A program made the position numbers and the translations under genes. Of a DNA stretch of 64,000 nucleotides, positions 36,106 through 50,099 are shown piece by piece (position 1 is the first letter of the stretch; every line of letters starts with the position of its first letter). Location: NCBI RefSeq assembly GCF_014805685.1, contig NC_060884.1, positions 18,547,856 to 18,611,855 of the forward strand, in the 5' to 3' direction. This DNA comes from Silurus meridionalis. Taxonomy: Eukaryota > Chordata > Actinopteri > Siluriformes > Siluridae. The notes under the pieces are model-generated. The model was not told where the DNA came from. It did not search any database and was given only the letters and a program-made list of their open reading frames with translations.

Positions 36106-36840
36106 TCATGAGTTACATATTTTATTTCATATTTAGTGTTTTTTTTTTTTATAGAATTGGTAAAATTGGCTTTCAATTTCATTGTTTATTGATCCTGTGA
36201 GAAGAAGTTTGTTACAGCAGCATGAGAAATACAGTCTTTGTCACCCTGTCACTTTTTTGGCCAACTGAAACAAGAGACTCTGCAGCACAGCAGAACTTTT
36301 ACTCCTCCAGTGTACCAGGTAATAAACTTGTGCCACTACAGTACATATCGCACAAGCAGCGATGTAATGGTTTTTTAAGTGTGCACACTGAGTACATGGG
36401 GTCCATGGGAAGAGACCGAGGCGGTGAATAGGGGAGGTAGATTGGGAGGTAATTAGGAAACAAACAGGTGCGCCTCCCTTTTATCTCCCCTCCCTTTGCC
36501 GTCTGTAGAGAGCCTCCACTCCTCCACACTCACTCGAGGCACTCCAGAGGAACATTTCCTGCCTCGAATATGTAGAAAAATGCACAACGAGAAAATGAGC
36601 GCATGACTGGTTCGACTAAATTATGCTACATTTGAAAACTTGTGCGCAATTACGACATGCATACTTTGTGTGTGTGCCCCAAAAAAACCGCTGTATACAC
36701 GCGCCCACCCACGCATGTGTACATGTATGCATAAACAGCACGCAGCAACAGACCACTCATTGTCTTTCTCAAATTGTTTTGTCATTGTCTTTGTATGGAT
36801 TCATGTTAGATGAACATGCCTATGCAATGCTGCTTGGCAT

Positions 36841-36841
36841 T

Positions 36842-36897
<56 letters not shown>

Positions 36898-36899
36898 TC
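36841..36899. repeat. (TTTC)n tetranucleotide repeat
   Basis: About 59 bp of near-perfect CTTT units; the phenylalanine/leucine-rich frames are artefacts. Confidence 0.97.
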
Positions 36900-37559
36900 A
36901 GACAGAAAAGCTGGAGCATAAGGAGTGCACTATTCATCCCAGCTCTTCTAAATCTATGTAATATCATTATCTCACCCAGATATCATGTGCATCACGCTCA
37001 AGGCTTTCATTCATTGCTCGTGAAAACAAAGCAGCTTTCGTCTGTGCTCTAGAAGCTGCTCTTTATGGACGCGCGGTGCAGAAGAGACACAGGGCCCCGA
37101 GGGGAGCGAGGACACGAACGTCACAGAGTAGGAAACAAATGAGGAATGTGATGTGAACTCTGCTGCTAGGATGCAGATCTGCAAACCGCAGCCCACCCCA
37201 CACACACACGACTTTTATTACAGTAAACTCATACCATGTGTTTGTGTATGTGGCAGAGAGGCAGAAAGAGTGAGAGAAAATTTTGAATTTTAGTTTGAGA
37301 AGCCAAATTGAGTGTGTTTGGGGAAAAAAGGGAGAGTGACAGACATATCTAAAATCTGTGAATTTAAGAAAAAGAGGAATTCAACATTACAGTGAGAGAG
37401 AAAGACAGAGATGGACAAAGAGAAGAGAGGCACACAGAGCTTGAGACTGAGTAAGAGAGATACAGACACCTTCTAAAAATCAATCTTAGGGGTGACCCTA
37501 GCATTTACTCTGTTATCACTGCTCTACTGCCTCTCCTGTCAATTTGGTCAATCTATAGA

Positions 37560-37686
<127 letters not shown>

Positions 37687-38607
37687 CTTCATCTAGACAC
37701 CTGTACCACTGTCCAGATTATTCTTTGATAAGAGATTTACATTTTCTGCATGGTGTGGTGACAGTATTAAAAACAAAACACACACACATTCATGCATCAT
37801 TTGCATTCTGCGGTTCATCTCCACCACCTCTCCACCTCTGCCTCTCCACTCCCATTGAAACACAGCACAGAGCTGGTGCAGGGCCTCCAATAAAAAAAAA
37901 CAACCTCAATCATCCTGAACAGTCCCGCTGAGCCCCAATCAATCAGTCTCAGCTAGCCAGAAGTCGCTGAGCTGTGGTCTTCACTTCCGTAACTGCCACG
38001 CCGTTCACTGTAGGCTGCTGCTCAGTGGGTCGGCCTGAACGAAAGAAGAGGAATGGAGGAACGGACAGAAGACGAATAAAGGAGTGGCCTGTCTGTACGC
38101 ACACTCGCACAGAGACACAAAAAAGCACATTCTTCTCAGAGTTTCCTGAGGACGATCGGTGGGTAAACACATACATGTGCAGCAAAGCATTTCATACACA
38201 GTGAGCACAAGCAAAAGAGAGAGAGATAGAGAGACAGACAGACAGAGAAAAAGGATGCAGGGGCTGTTGACTGTGCAAAGGCCTACTAACTGAAAGGGTC
38301 TTTCTTTATTGGCTAGCAGAAGGGGTGGGTGGCGAGGGAGGAAGTGAGAGAGGAAGAAAAAAATTTAAGAGGAAAAAAGAGCGAAAGAAACATGAGCTGA
38401 GAGATAAAGAAAGAGGGAGTGATTGAACACTACTGGGAATGAAGATGGATAAGAATGCAGGGCGAGGGGGGTGAGATAAAGAGAGAGATAGATAAAGAGG
38501 GGGAAGACTAACAAAATATTTAAATAAGCTAATCCACATACCCATTCAGCATCAGTGTCAATTGTGTCCATTATGTCTATTTTAGTGTACTTAAGCAAAT
38601 GACCCAA

Positions 38608-38627
38608 CACACACACACACACACACC
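38608..38627. repeat. Short (AC)n microsatellite
   Basis: 20 bp of AC. Confidence 0.9.
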
Positions 38628-39149
38628 CCTCTACACTTTTTTCCATTTCTGAAAATTTTTTTTTTGTCAGTCCACCGTTACATTATCTACATATAGTTTG
38701 TTACAATACTAAACTGCTAATAAATGCTAGCTCAGGTGCCAGCTGCTAAACCCAAACATGTACACACAAACAAAACTGAAGTGTTGCAAAAGCTCATCAC
38801 TAAAATGTTCCCAGGTTCATCTCACCACAAAGCATTCAACTTCAGTGTCAGGGTGTGTTGTGCTGATTCTCTAATCTCCTGTGGTGTGGTGAAAGAGCAG
38901 TGCTAGGGCTTCAGGCAGTCAAAAAAACATTGCAATGTTCTTGACAGAGACTAATCCCGTGTTTAATCATGTTTCATCTGGCTTGATGTATTACCTGACT
39001 TTGCAGCTGCTCGATTAAAGCATTTATTGCACCAGGAACTCCTCTCGCGTCCCGTTACTAAAACCAGAACTAAATAAACCCGAATACATCTGAAAACACA
39101 TCTTTTTCTCTTTCCCTTTTCGCCATACACCGAGACACCGTTTTTTATT

Positions 39150-39174
39150 TTGCTTTTTTTTTTTTTTTTTTTTT
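39150..39174. repeat. Poly(T) tract
   Basis: About 23 consecutive T. Confidence 0.93.
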
Positions 39175-40184
39175 ACATTCTCCCAAGGTGGACTGAGAAA
39201 ATAGAGATTTTTTAATCGTGTGACTTAAGTCAACATGCACGATATAAAAAACATACAAGATGGCAGGCGATGCTTTTCTCTAGTTGTTGCTCTGTGCCCG
39301 ATATCCGGTTTGATAGCATTGTTAAAAGATTCGCGCAACCGTCAGATCGCAATCGAATCTGTTCAGAGATGGAAAGTAAACAAACATACACTGTACTTCT
39401 CAGTCATACTCGTGAGATGAGACATGCTCACTGGCAGCCAGTACACTTCCTGCTACGACACTCACCCATAAGCCACTAATAGATTTTAACTAGTATTACT
39501 AAAGAGGTCCCTTCAATATCAAAGTATTTTGAACATACAATTTTCACTGCAACACACGCAACAGGTTCACCAAAGTGGTCTTTTTTAACACCATATGACT
39601 ACAGCACAATTGAAGTGCCCATTTAGTTGGAATGTACGATACGATTTGCGACTCAAACACAGTAAATGGTCGATTTTGCAGTGTGCAGCATGTGCATTAT
39701 CTAAACCAGTGCTGTGCTCCTTTCTGGAGTTCGGGGAGAACAAATGGAGCCAGCTGCTGGGACCGTTTGCTAACACTGATTGTTGTGAAGCAGGTTCAGC
39801 AGTGTGTATGTGTGTGCTGATGCAGGCTGGTTGAAAGAGCAAAAATGAAAACATGAACACTATAAACTCCAGCTCCTGCTTTTAATAAGCTGCAGCAGCA
39901 CACAAACTCTAACCAGTCTGCTCATTACACACACCCGAGTACAGACTGCTGCAAGCTCGATTCATAAAAACTGAAATATTAAGAGAGAGAAAAAAGTGTA
40001 CAATTTATTCTCTTGTGGTACATGACAGATGTGTTTAAGTGTGAAGAGCTATTTGAAGAATAAAGACAAAAAGGTATGCAACCTGCTGCACACCTTCACA
40101 GACTTCCATTCAGTATTCTTCATTAGAATCGCTCAAAAAAATGTTGAGGTGAGACAGAGGTACCAAACAGGAGACAGACAAGCA

Positions 40185-40189
<5 letters not shown>

Positions 40190-40252
<63 letters not shown>
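40190..40252. repeat. (TG)n microsatellite
   Basis: About 62 bp of pure TG followed by G8. Confidence 0.97.
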
Positions 40253-40253
<1 letters not shown>

Positions 40254-40529
40254 TGGGGGGGGTCAAATCAAGCGGAAGAAGGAATTTCCATGATTCTTCT
40301 GCGCCAATCTTAAAACTTCCCTCCTGACCTTTACAGACAAATAATTTCATTTCCTGTGTGTGTGTGTTGACAAAGCGAGACTCAGATAATGAATAAGTGC
40401 ACTAACACCCCAAATATGCCCTCTTTCACTCCTTAGCATTCTCATTATTAGAAAGGGTACATTTGCATCTTAAACACAAATTAATCTCTTAATTGAATTG
40501 CAGATTTTTGTCTTTTGTAGATTCTGTGT

Positions 40530-40532
<3 letters not shown>

Positions 40533-40584
<52 letters not shown>
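40533..40584. repeat. (AG)n microsatellite
   Basis: About 52 bp of pure AG. Confidence 0.97.
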
Positions 40585-40587
<3 letters not shown>

Positions 40588-41594
40588 TTCTGTTTTGCAG
40601 AACTGAAGGAACTTTTACGCTATACACACAGTGACTGGTTTAGTGAGGCAGATCATGATGTCCTTGGGTAACAAACCCAAATCATTTTCTCCATCGTTTC
40701 AAGCAGTGTTCATTTGCCGTTCAAACAGCAGCCTGCACCCCAACTACATTTCATACTATTATTAAGAGCCATAAACCTATTTAAACATATCACAGAAACC
40801 AGTTTACGCCTGTGTTAAGGACTAAGTAATATAATGTAATGTGCCATGTACTTTTCTGTAACAGTCACCCGTTCCTGTTCACTTTTCCTCGAATTAAACC
40901 GGCAATACATTCTTCTCCATTTCCTCTACACTGGCTTTGTATTTAATCAGCAGCTTATTAAAGGGACGTGCCAGGGTTGTCCGCGACCTCGTCTTGAACC
41001 CATCTGCTATGACCATAATTGCGGGTCAGAAAATTGCAACCCGACGTCGCTGTATGTCGAGGAGAACGCTGAACTTAGCACATACTTCCGCAGCGAGGAA
41101 TATCCTCTCATTTCGTTGAAACCCTGTGCAAGTAAAATACTGTATTTTTGTCTTGTCAAAAAGAAAAATTTTAGCTTAAAAACGATACCAACGAAGTTAA
41201 AAGCTTTCATCATCCATTATAAAAGCATATAAATGAATAGAGAAATAAAGGCTTGTTCAAGACCAAACATTCAAACCAAATTTACGGAAAAATCACGAAC
41301 AGACCCGAGACTACTTTTGGCTTAATAATCAACATAAAAATATGACAAAATCAAAAGCAGAAACACTAGCCTCTCACACACCTACCACAGCCGATCCACA
41401 TGTAGGGGAAGTCCATTTCTACTACAAATAAACAGGAATGCCGTGTGGCCTTTAAAGGACAAGAGGTAACAAGTGAATGTGTGTTTTGGCACCTTACATC
41501 TCCCCGAGCAGTATGCGCTGTACAGTCCTGATTAGTGAGTAAGGGGTGACTTATTCTGGCTATCAGCTCTTTAGTAGCCAATAAAAGAACTTGT

Positions 41595-41724
<130 letters not shown>

Positions 41725-42374
41725 CGACAAGCTGACCATGACATCTTTGTGATAAATGACAGGCCACTCGTATGCTTTGTGTAAATGTATGTATATGTAG
41801 CCTTTTGACATCAAACAATGTAACATACGACATATTCCAACACTGAAGAAAATCACCTGCAAAACACACACACACACAAGTGCAGAAAAGGTGACAAGCT
41901 ATAATTTGTGACTCGCCCATGACAGACAGGCCCAACTGTTGTTACCCCCAGGACAAAGCACACGCGTACAGAACACTACATTTCATTGCAGGTTATATCA
42001 TAGAACTCGCTCCAGGTGTAACAGCTCCAGCCACACACGCTGACACGAAACCAGACGCAGACGGAAAGCGATGTCGGCGTGCGGGTTTGCTCTCGGGAGG
42101 CAGGCTCCTGTATCAGGACCATAACCCTCCGCACACCTCTGCCAATCATATGATTGACAGCAGTGCAATCAGGAAGCTGATTTTTTCGCTGCAATCTCCA
42201 GCAGAGAAATGCAACCTGTCCTCTGATTGGCTAGCTCCCTGGAGCCATAGCAACACATCCGTTTTAAACAGAAAACAGCCAGAAGGAAAGTAAACAAGAG
42301 ACTGGTGTTATGAGTGAACCCCCCATGTGAACATGGCTGCAATTATGTATTATATAATGTCACATATGGATGGA

Positions 42375-42530
42375 AGTAGTGAGACAGACAGACAAACAAT
42401 TAGAGAGTGATAGTCAAATAGACAGAGACAAGCGACAGATGAACAGACAATTAAACAGAGAGAAAGACAAATATAGACAGACAGACACAGACAGATGAAG
42501 TGACAGAGAGAGAAACGGACAGACAAGTAA
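42375..42530. repeat. Degenerate GACA-rich tract
   Basis: Recurrent GACAGACAGACA and CAGACAGA words among diverged variants over about 155 bp, resembling an eroded (GACA)n array. Confidence 0.7.
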
Positions 42531-43321
42531 CTGGAAACTGAAAATGATCCAAGGAATTCAAAAATGTGTAAAGTTGCCTCAGAAATGGAAGGGAAAAAAG
42601 GCAGACACCTCTATGTACATCCTTATTTATTTTTTTATTAACAAAATTCTATCCAGCTAACAGCTAATTGGATGCTAGTGAACAGTATAAAATAAAAAGA
42701 CGTGCTACTTTGTTTCTAGTTGATGCTGTGAGCAGCCATGTTGATTTAAATGAGCCGAAAACACCGTCTAGACTCTCTAGCTAGGAATTTCACACTGGGA
42801 GGGCATACGCTGTAGTTTTTCCTAGACGGAAGTGGGAAATTCTCAGCCAGGAGTTGGACGCCGCGACCGATCCGCCTCCTGCCAAAACAGTGCCGCTGAT
42901 TTCCTTTCCTTTTCTTTAAAAGTCTGCTCAGAAGGCATACGCGGTGTCAATAGAGGGGGCAGAGTCAGTCGGTGGGGTGTGTCAGTCTGTCAGGGGTTAA
43001 GCAGGTTTCTTCATTCACAGAGTCTTTTTGTTTCTGCTGCAATTTCAAGTCCCTGCTCTAGAAATGACTAACTGCTCTCTTAAAGTATACAAAGTCAGCT
43101 TTATTTATAAGCATGCTGGGTGCAGCATATAGTATTCACAACACTTTTAAAATGCTGTGGTGCTTCCGAGTGCCAAGCATGATTAAATAAACTAATAATA
43201 CCAGCGAATACGCTGCAGTCGATAGAATTTGGGACTAGCAACAACACTATGTACTCCTTGTATATACTTCCAAAGTCCAAACAGCCATTTTTAGATGTCT
43301 GTTACCCTCTGCCTTCAACAG

Positions 43322-43378
43322 TGGCGGACTGTTAAATAATTTTTATTTCGTTACTGTACTTTTGTACAAGTACAATCT
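43322..43378. repeat. Fragment of fish repeat with 'GTTACTGTACTT..GTACAA' end
   Basis: GGCGGACTGTTAAATAATTTTTATTTCGTTACTGTACTTTTGTACAAGTAC resembles the end of a common fish element rich in 'TTACTTAAGTACAG' words. Related words occur at 5150-5280 and 7380-7450. Identified from memory. Confidence 0.45.
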
Positions 43379-43650
43379 TTGGACAAAGGTTAATGGACAC
43401 CTGATAAGATTTTATCCTATTTGACATTTATCCCCCTTTGCTGTTATAATAACTTCCACTCTTCTGGATAGATTTTGTAATGTGCTTGTGGAAATTTGCG
43501 CTCATTCAGCCACAAGGGTGTTAGTAAAGTCAGGTATTGATGTAGGGTGAGGAGGCCTGGGGTGCAGGCAGTGTTTTAATTCATCCCAAATTTGTTCAGT
43601 AGGGTTGAGGTCAGAACTCTAGAGCAGGCCACTCAAGACTCAAGTCACTT
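43379..43650 (-). mobile_element. Tc1/mariner-like transposon fragment
   Basis: Antisense of a Tc1-like transposase C-terminal part: AATTCATCCCAAATTTGTTC then AGTAGGGTTGAGGTCAGAACTCTAGAGCAGGCC corresponds to the PDLNPIEHLWDEL region on the minus strand. Upstream the TGGACACCTGATAAG and CCACTCTTCTGGATAGATTTTG modules match the same family. Same orientation as the 11.69 kb fragment. Non-functional. Confidence 0.78.
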
Positions 43651-43720
43651 TGTCTAAATACTGTTTGCAAATTTATGATCGTTTGTTACAAGAACAAGTG
43701 TAAACCCATAGTTCTGGTAA

Positions 43721-43724
<4 letters not shown>

Positions 43725-43755
<31 letters not shown>
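43725..43755. repeat. (GT)n microsatellite
   Basis: About 30 bp of GT. Confidence 0.95.
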
Positions 43756-43756
<1 letters not shown>

Positions 43757-44269
43757 TAATGGAGTTTCACAATGTGTCTAACAATAAAAAATCTCTCCTT
43801 GAAAAAAAGCCAATATAAGCAGGATAATGGAGCACTGAATGAAAAAAGTATAGTTCTCATAGAGCAGTACTTCTGAGACTTAGCAATTCAAAAGCCAGTT
43901 CTTTTGCAGTTTTACTCAGGTGGAAATACAAAAGAAGAAACCTTTTTTTTTGTTATATTACAAAATCTTTAACTCAAGAACAGTAAGTCAACCACTGACC
44001 TTCAAGCTAATTGTCCATATGATGAAAAATTAAATAAAAAATAAATAACAAAAAAAAACATTAAAAGTAATATTAATTTTTTTTATGAAATACCAGTCAG
44101 GAGACAGGACCACATCCTTCATTCCACTAAGAATTTATTTTATTTTATTTTTTTTTTATTTCATCAGACTCGTCAATAAGAGACTGGACTGACACACACA
44201 CACGGACACACGCACGCACGCACAATCTTCCATTAACATTCTCTGCACAAAATCCCCACCAAATGTTGT

Positions 44270-44535
44270 ACAGTATCTCTATCATATGGACACTTTATTT
44301 GCACAGTGTGTCTCCTGTTCAGTGCTGCATTGTTCGTCATATTTTGTTGTTGCACTAAATGATGTTTGCACACATACACTTTATGTAATGTCCTGTTCAT
44401 AGCTTTGTTTGTTCTAGTTAGTTTTGTGCAGCATGTTAATTTATGTTGTTTAAATGTAGCACCTCAGTCCTTGCAGATCGCTGCTCATTTTACTTTGTAC
44501 TGTAAATGAAATGACAATAGAGCTACTTGAATCCA
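44270..44535 (+). repeat. Retroelement 3'-end-like repeat
   Basis: TTGCACTAAATGATGTTTGCACAC and the terminal ATGAAATGACAATAGAGCTACTTGAAT resemble the end of a common fish non-LTR element ('...GAAATGACAATAAAG.TACTTGA'). No coding part is retained. Confidence 0.55.
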
Positions 44536-44859
44536 CTTTGAAGAGCAAGACAGCAACGTGTCATTTATATAAATCAACTGTTTTGCTCTTTGCTCTCATT
44601 GCGCTAGAGTGCAGTTGTTTACGGCCCACACTATGCACGCACACACACAGAGCAGGTAAAGGGCTGTTAGATTGATACCTTTAGATATCTGCTAAAGATG
44701 AAAAATGTAATATGTGCCCTTTGATTTCATATATTATTATAGTAATCTTTGCCTCTGGAAAGCAGTGAGCCATCCCTCTGCTCCATAGACAAGTTCTGCA
44801 AAACTAAAAAAAAAGAGACATGTTTTAACAGGGCTCGTCTGGAGAAACACACACACAGA

Positions 44860-44860
44860 C

Positions 44861-44939
<79 letters not shown>
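44860..44939. repeat. (GA)n/(GACA)n microsatellite
   Basis: About 80 bp of GA interrupted by several ACAG units. Confidence 0.95.
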
Positions 44940-45216
44940 CCGCGCACTTGCGAGGAAGCCCAGGTCTTCAGTAATCAGCAGTCTAAGCTACAAAATGTAC
45001 CTCTTAATAAAATCAGCTTCAGCACCACCATATGCCATTTCACAAAGGAAGAAGGAATTAGAAATGAAGAGAGAGGAGAGCACCAGGACAAGGAAGTGAA
45101 AAAAAAATTTATAAATAAAAGATGGAGAGAGAAAGAGTGGGAAGGAAGTAAACCCAAAACAGCTGTTTGGCTAGCAGAACACCAAGAGTCACAGAACAAG
45201 AATGAGAGCACAAAGA

Positions 45217-45219
<3 letters not shown>

Positions 45220-45293
<74 letters not shown>
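45220..45293. repeat. Compound (TG)n(AG)n microsatellite
   Basis: About 50 bp TG then 23 bp AG. Confidence 0.97.
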
Positions 45294-45822
45294 TACAGTG
45301 ACACAAAGAGTTTAATTTAAATCTAAGTCAGCTCAATCACTCACTCTCTCCCTCAATCACTCATTCCAACTATCTTCCTCTGCAGCCTATGAGCCCATAA
45401 AACACATGTTTAGCAATAAACAGACGCACGCGCACACGCACACACACACACACAGCTGTTCCCCTGCTCACCCTCCCCTACTCGCTCTCAGCTCTCCTCT
45501 GGCAGAGACAGCAAGGGCGTAGGTTTGGTAAATTCCTCACTGTCCGTCCTGCTAACGGAGCAGAGGAATTCTCCACATCTCGTTAGAGAGGCAGAATCCC
45601 GAGCCAGGCTCGCACTCGATCCTCTTTAGACATCTGGACCTCCAGTCAAAGACTACGGCACGCACTACCTCACACCCTGAGACACATCACCTTGCTCAAA
45701 CTCGCTGCTCTTCAGAAGCCACACACTGCATATTTGTCTTTTTCCCCTGCATTAACTCCCCTCTCTGTGAGCAGAGTCAGGTGACCACAAACACACACAC
45801 ACAGACACTAAATGTGCTGGAC

Positions 45823-45825
<3 letters not shown>

Positions 45826-45885
<60 letters not shown>
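45826..45885. repeat. (GA)n microsatellite
   Basis: About 58 bp of pure GA. Confidence 0.97.
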
Positions 45886-45888
<3 letters not shown>

Positions 45889-46031
45889 AAATATTATACT
45901 TTCATACAGAAACAGAACACAATCAGAATTGCAAAAGTACACACATATTTAGACACACACTCATTCCCAGACGTGTGCACACACACATTCCCAGACAAAC
46001 TCCCAAAAAACACAAACACATGCTCCATAGG

Positions 46032-46035
<4 letters not shown>

Positions 46036-46085
<50 letters not shown>
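46036..46085. repeat. (CA)n microsatellite
   Basis: About 50 bp of pure CA. Confidence 0.97.
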
Positions 46086-46088
<3 letters not shown>

Positions 46089-46976
46089 TAACAGCATACG
46101 TAGCAGGTATGTAGCATAAGCCTGAAAGCACTATAAAGTGATGAGAGTTAGGAGCTGGATGTAAACCTGTTTCACCATCTGCTTTCAACACTAACTACAG
46201 ACTAAACTGCATTATCCATACAGCTTTACCCCACCACAAACAGTCAAACTGAATTTTACTTCAAGCGCGGGTTTATTTATTTTAAAAAAATACAAAAAAA
46301 AAAAAAAAAAAGTACACCGTCTAACCGGATTTGGAGCGCCGCTAGCACAGTTAGCAGCAGTTTCCTCCGGTATAACATTGTATCAGTTCGCAAAACCTTA
46401 TATGAGATTAATGCCAAGAACTGAAAGGATTAGCCTTGATCTCCACTTGACTCCAGTCTGACTAGTTCATCCAGTTCATGTGCAAGTGAGAGAGGGGAAA
46501 ACAAGGCAAAAAAACCTGTCCAACAGTTAACAAGGGGGAGGGAAGGGCTGAGAGGCATAGCATCTGGAAAGGCAAAGAACGAACAAACGTGTCAAAAATC
46601 CAACAAGACGCGCAAGATTCCATGGTGCGAAACTCACGTGCGAACCGGAAAACAAAGTGTATTCCTTTCTTGCTTGCGCATACTAGGGCAAATACATTTT
46701 AATTATTCATCAATGACTCGGGACTTGTCAGCGCAGGATAAATCCTCAGACAATTAGTTGAGCCGAGAGTACATTTCAGTAGCGATGTTTACGCCGCTGA
46801 AAGATTTACAATCGATCGTTTTTTTTTTTTAATCTTTTACTTCTCAACGAAAGCCGGAACCTTTTCAGAGCCGCTCGAGTGTTATCTTTAATAACGCCAC
46901 CTCATTGAGGATCGGTATCGTCACCGCAAATTCGTTTCCCCAGCTAGGACAATAAATTAAGAAGAAAAGACCTCAC

Positions 46977-47090
46977 CCGGCGGCCTCATTCAGGTTCGAG
47001 CGGCGTCTGCATCTTATCTTCAGGGGAGCGGTGGCGGCTTGGAGCGCTGTTTACAATGCAACATCAGACGGTTGACTAACATGAGCGCGT
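46977..47090 (-). promoter_or_regulatory. CpG-rich patch, candidate plxna1 leader exon/promoter A
   Basis: Within 46850-47220 the DNA is locally CpG-rich (CGGCGGCC, GAGCGGCGTC, GGAGCGGTGGCGGC, CGGCGCGTTCGGCGTCCGACG). On the minus strand a donor GCCGCCGG|GTGAGG lies with GT at 46976-46975, so an exon reading through AATGAGGCCGCCGG could splice to the acceptor at 28866. The TSS cannot be placed from sequence, so the upper boundary is arbitrary. The link to plxna1 is inference from position and strand. Confidence 0.3.
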
Positions 47091-50031
47091 TGAGTGAAAA
47101 ATTAAATTACAAAAGAGAAAAAAAAACTGAAGGAAAAAAAAAAACGGCGCGTTCGGCGTCCGACGTTAAAAGTTAACGAAGTATTATCCTGCAGCGCCGT
47201 GAAACAAAAGCGTGCTCTCCTGATGGCCCACACTGGCTCTCTGTGATCGTGTGTCCTCTCAAATCTAATCTCATCTCCATAAAAATCCACTCTGAATCAT
47301 TGCTCTTTATCAGATTGGAAGAGTCTTGGCCTGCTTTTTAGACAGAAGTGGATTGTCCAATTCAGGCCGAGAAGTGGGAGGGTGTGTGTGTGGTGGTTAA
47401 CAGGTCAAAGTGCAAGACACAGTGCCATAAAGGCAACCACAGAGCAAAGTAGTTCCCGGCTCAGCTTCGAAACATGGAAGAGTGTTTTACATATAAAAAA
47501 AAAGAAAAAAAAAAAACACGAGCCTATCATGCAGACTAGCTGTGCCATTTATAACAGTGGGATCTTTTTTTAGTAAGAGAAAATGGCCCCAAACAAAAAG
47601 CACAGCACAGCAATTAGAATTTAATTAGTGATAATGTTATTAAAACTTTTTTTTTTTATCACCCAGCAGGAAAGGAATCTAAAATGGGAGGATGATTTAA
47701 CCTCTGCCATAAAAAACTCCCCCCACCCCACCCCTCCAAAACATGCACACGGTGTGCAGTGGTGTCTGGCAGCTGGAATTCTCCCCCCATAGACTATCAC
47801 TATGCCACACAGCGGGCCATGAGAGAGAAAGACAGAGAGGAAGAAAGGGAAAGAGAGAGAGAGCGAGAGAAAGCGAGCGAGAGAGCGAGAGAGAGAGGAA
47901 GGCTAAGGGGGGAAACCCTGTTGCCGTGCATACCAACAGCCCGGGCCACGTTTGCTCCACACATCACGGCTCCAAGAGTACACGTGTGTTTCTACTTAAC
48001 ATGGCAGACATGCAGAGTGGAGGAAAAGGGGGAAAAAAAACATGTTCTCCATGGAGTGAGAGACTACAGCAGAGGTCATGGTGAACTGATGAACCGCGGT
48101 CCAGATGCAAACCCAGCAAGATCTTTCGATGGACCAATCTGTGCACGGGGGAAAGAAATTCTGCAGCGGAGATGATAAACACTGCGAATGAGAAACACTG
48201 TCGTTTTTTTATAGCAGATTCTGTGCTGCGCTGTATCCAGTCACACGCATTTCGCTGAAGAACAAAAGCTAGCAACAGGGCTAAAAACACTGACTTTCAT
48301 TGGCAGTGAAGATTCAGGATCTTGGACATTTAAATCATTATTATTAAACCCTCCTCTGATTTCTTCATGCAGTCTAAAGCTCATCAGTGTGAAGTACATT
48401 CTTAACTTCTTCCAGGGATTCATCATGCTAGCTGATTATCTGGCATTTCATATAAGTTTAAACAACTTTAGACACATTCGCTGACTGGATTTTTGTATAT
48501 AACTACATGTGTGATGGGCTGAGAAAAACAAACAAAGGTATTGTGGAATAGATACCTGAGGAAATTCTTATATTTTGCAGTTACACAGAGGACACACACA
48601 CGGATGACTTTCTCTTCCCACACCATTACACCCGTAAACATCAATCAGGCCTAATGGAACAAATTAGAACCAAAAAAAGAAAAAAAATCATATACTATAT
48701 CAAGCAAATTACCATTAGGAATCCTGATGATAAGGGCTGATTAGGACAAGACAGAAGCACTTAGCATGGCTAAATAAGTTATGCCTCGTAGCGAAACAGG
48801 GATACAGCAATTAGCTTTTAGCTGCTAGCTTGGGATAATGGGGGTCTCTTAAAATGCATACCAAAGGCTAATCTACACTGAAATGGCATCTACATTTCAC
48901 CAGTCATTTACAATGAGGGCAAAACAGCGCTATCAAAGAGTCTTTGGACCAGTTACTGAAACAAAGGAGCTGAAAGAGAAAGAGACAGGCTGAAAGACTG
49001 AGAGATGGATGAGGTTGAGGTTTTGGAGGGTCAGAGGCGTAGCAGATGGGGCACGGCAATGCTGGTGTGGGTGCTGTTGCATTCCAGGGGATTTGCGTAC
49101 GCACTGATTCCCCTGTCTAAAGCCAGCAGCGACTCTGCGCCGCCAACAGCCCTCTCTCTCAGATCCCCAAAGAATCCTAAGACATGCTGAAATAACATCC
49201 AAGGCGGGAATTTTAGCTTAGACTAGTCCGGCATTGAGATCGCGTAGCTAGTAAGTAGCTAGCATTTGATTTGTGCTCCGGATCGACTTTAGGCAAGGAA
49301 TTATACAAAAAAAATTCAACAGAATAAATCTTGCCTGGCATTCATGTGCATTTACTCTTTATCCTCCTACGCACACTAGCCCATATGTAAAGGTCTGTGA
49401 GCGGGCAAGTTTGAAAAATACTGCAGAAAAGCTGCTATGTACTGCAAACAAGCTTAATAAATTAAGAGAAAGGCATCTGGAGCTTACATGCTCATTCCAG
49501 TGCTACTTAGAGACTGGCAGTGATCGAAAAAGGAAAAAGGAAGAAAAAAAATCCTAAAGAAAGGCAGGAGCATGTTCACACACCCCTTCGTGTGCGCTTC
49601 ATCAGTCAGAGCCAAACCAATGACCTTTCACCCCTCTGCCTAAATACCCTGGGCAGCTCCGTGGCAACCGGTGACAAAGCTGATCTCTTGGCTATATCTC
49701 GAGGTCGCTACGTAATTGCTGTACATGCGGATAATAGCTGGGAAGTTTCGAATGAGATGCGATCGCCTACTGAACGGAGCGTTCGGAAGAGAAAATTAAT
49801 GCCGTGCATCGTTCTCACTCTGTCACTATACCAGTGCGTAATCATATGCATGCTCAATTGATTTGGTTATTCATAGCCATGAGGTTTGCATCTGTCACAT
49901 TTCAGCAGGTTTCTATCAGTCTGTCGGCTGCAGGGAAGAGGCCGCTGGTGAGCGAGCAGCATTCCCACGCTGGAGTCAAGCTGCTGAATTATTCACTTCA
50001 AGACTCGCTACACACTGCAGGAGAAGTGCAC

Positions 50032-50033
<2 letters not shown>

Positions 50034-50097
<64 letters not shown>
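50034..50097. repeat. (GA)n microsatellite
   Basis: About 62 bp of pure GA. Confidence 0.97.

Positions 50098-50099
<2 letters not shown>

Noticed and set aside
47759..48175. 138-codon plus-strand frame
   Set aside because: Its N-terminal half is a translated GA-rich tract (EREREK) and the rest has no domain or exon signals.
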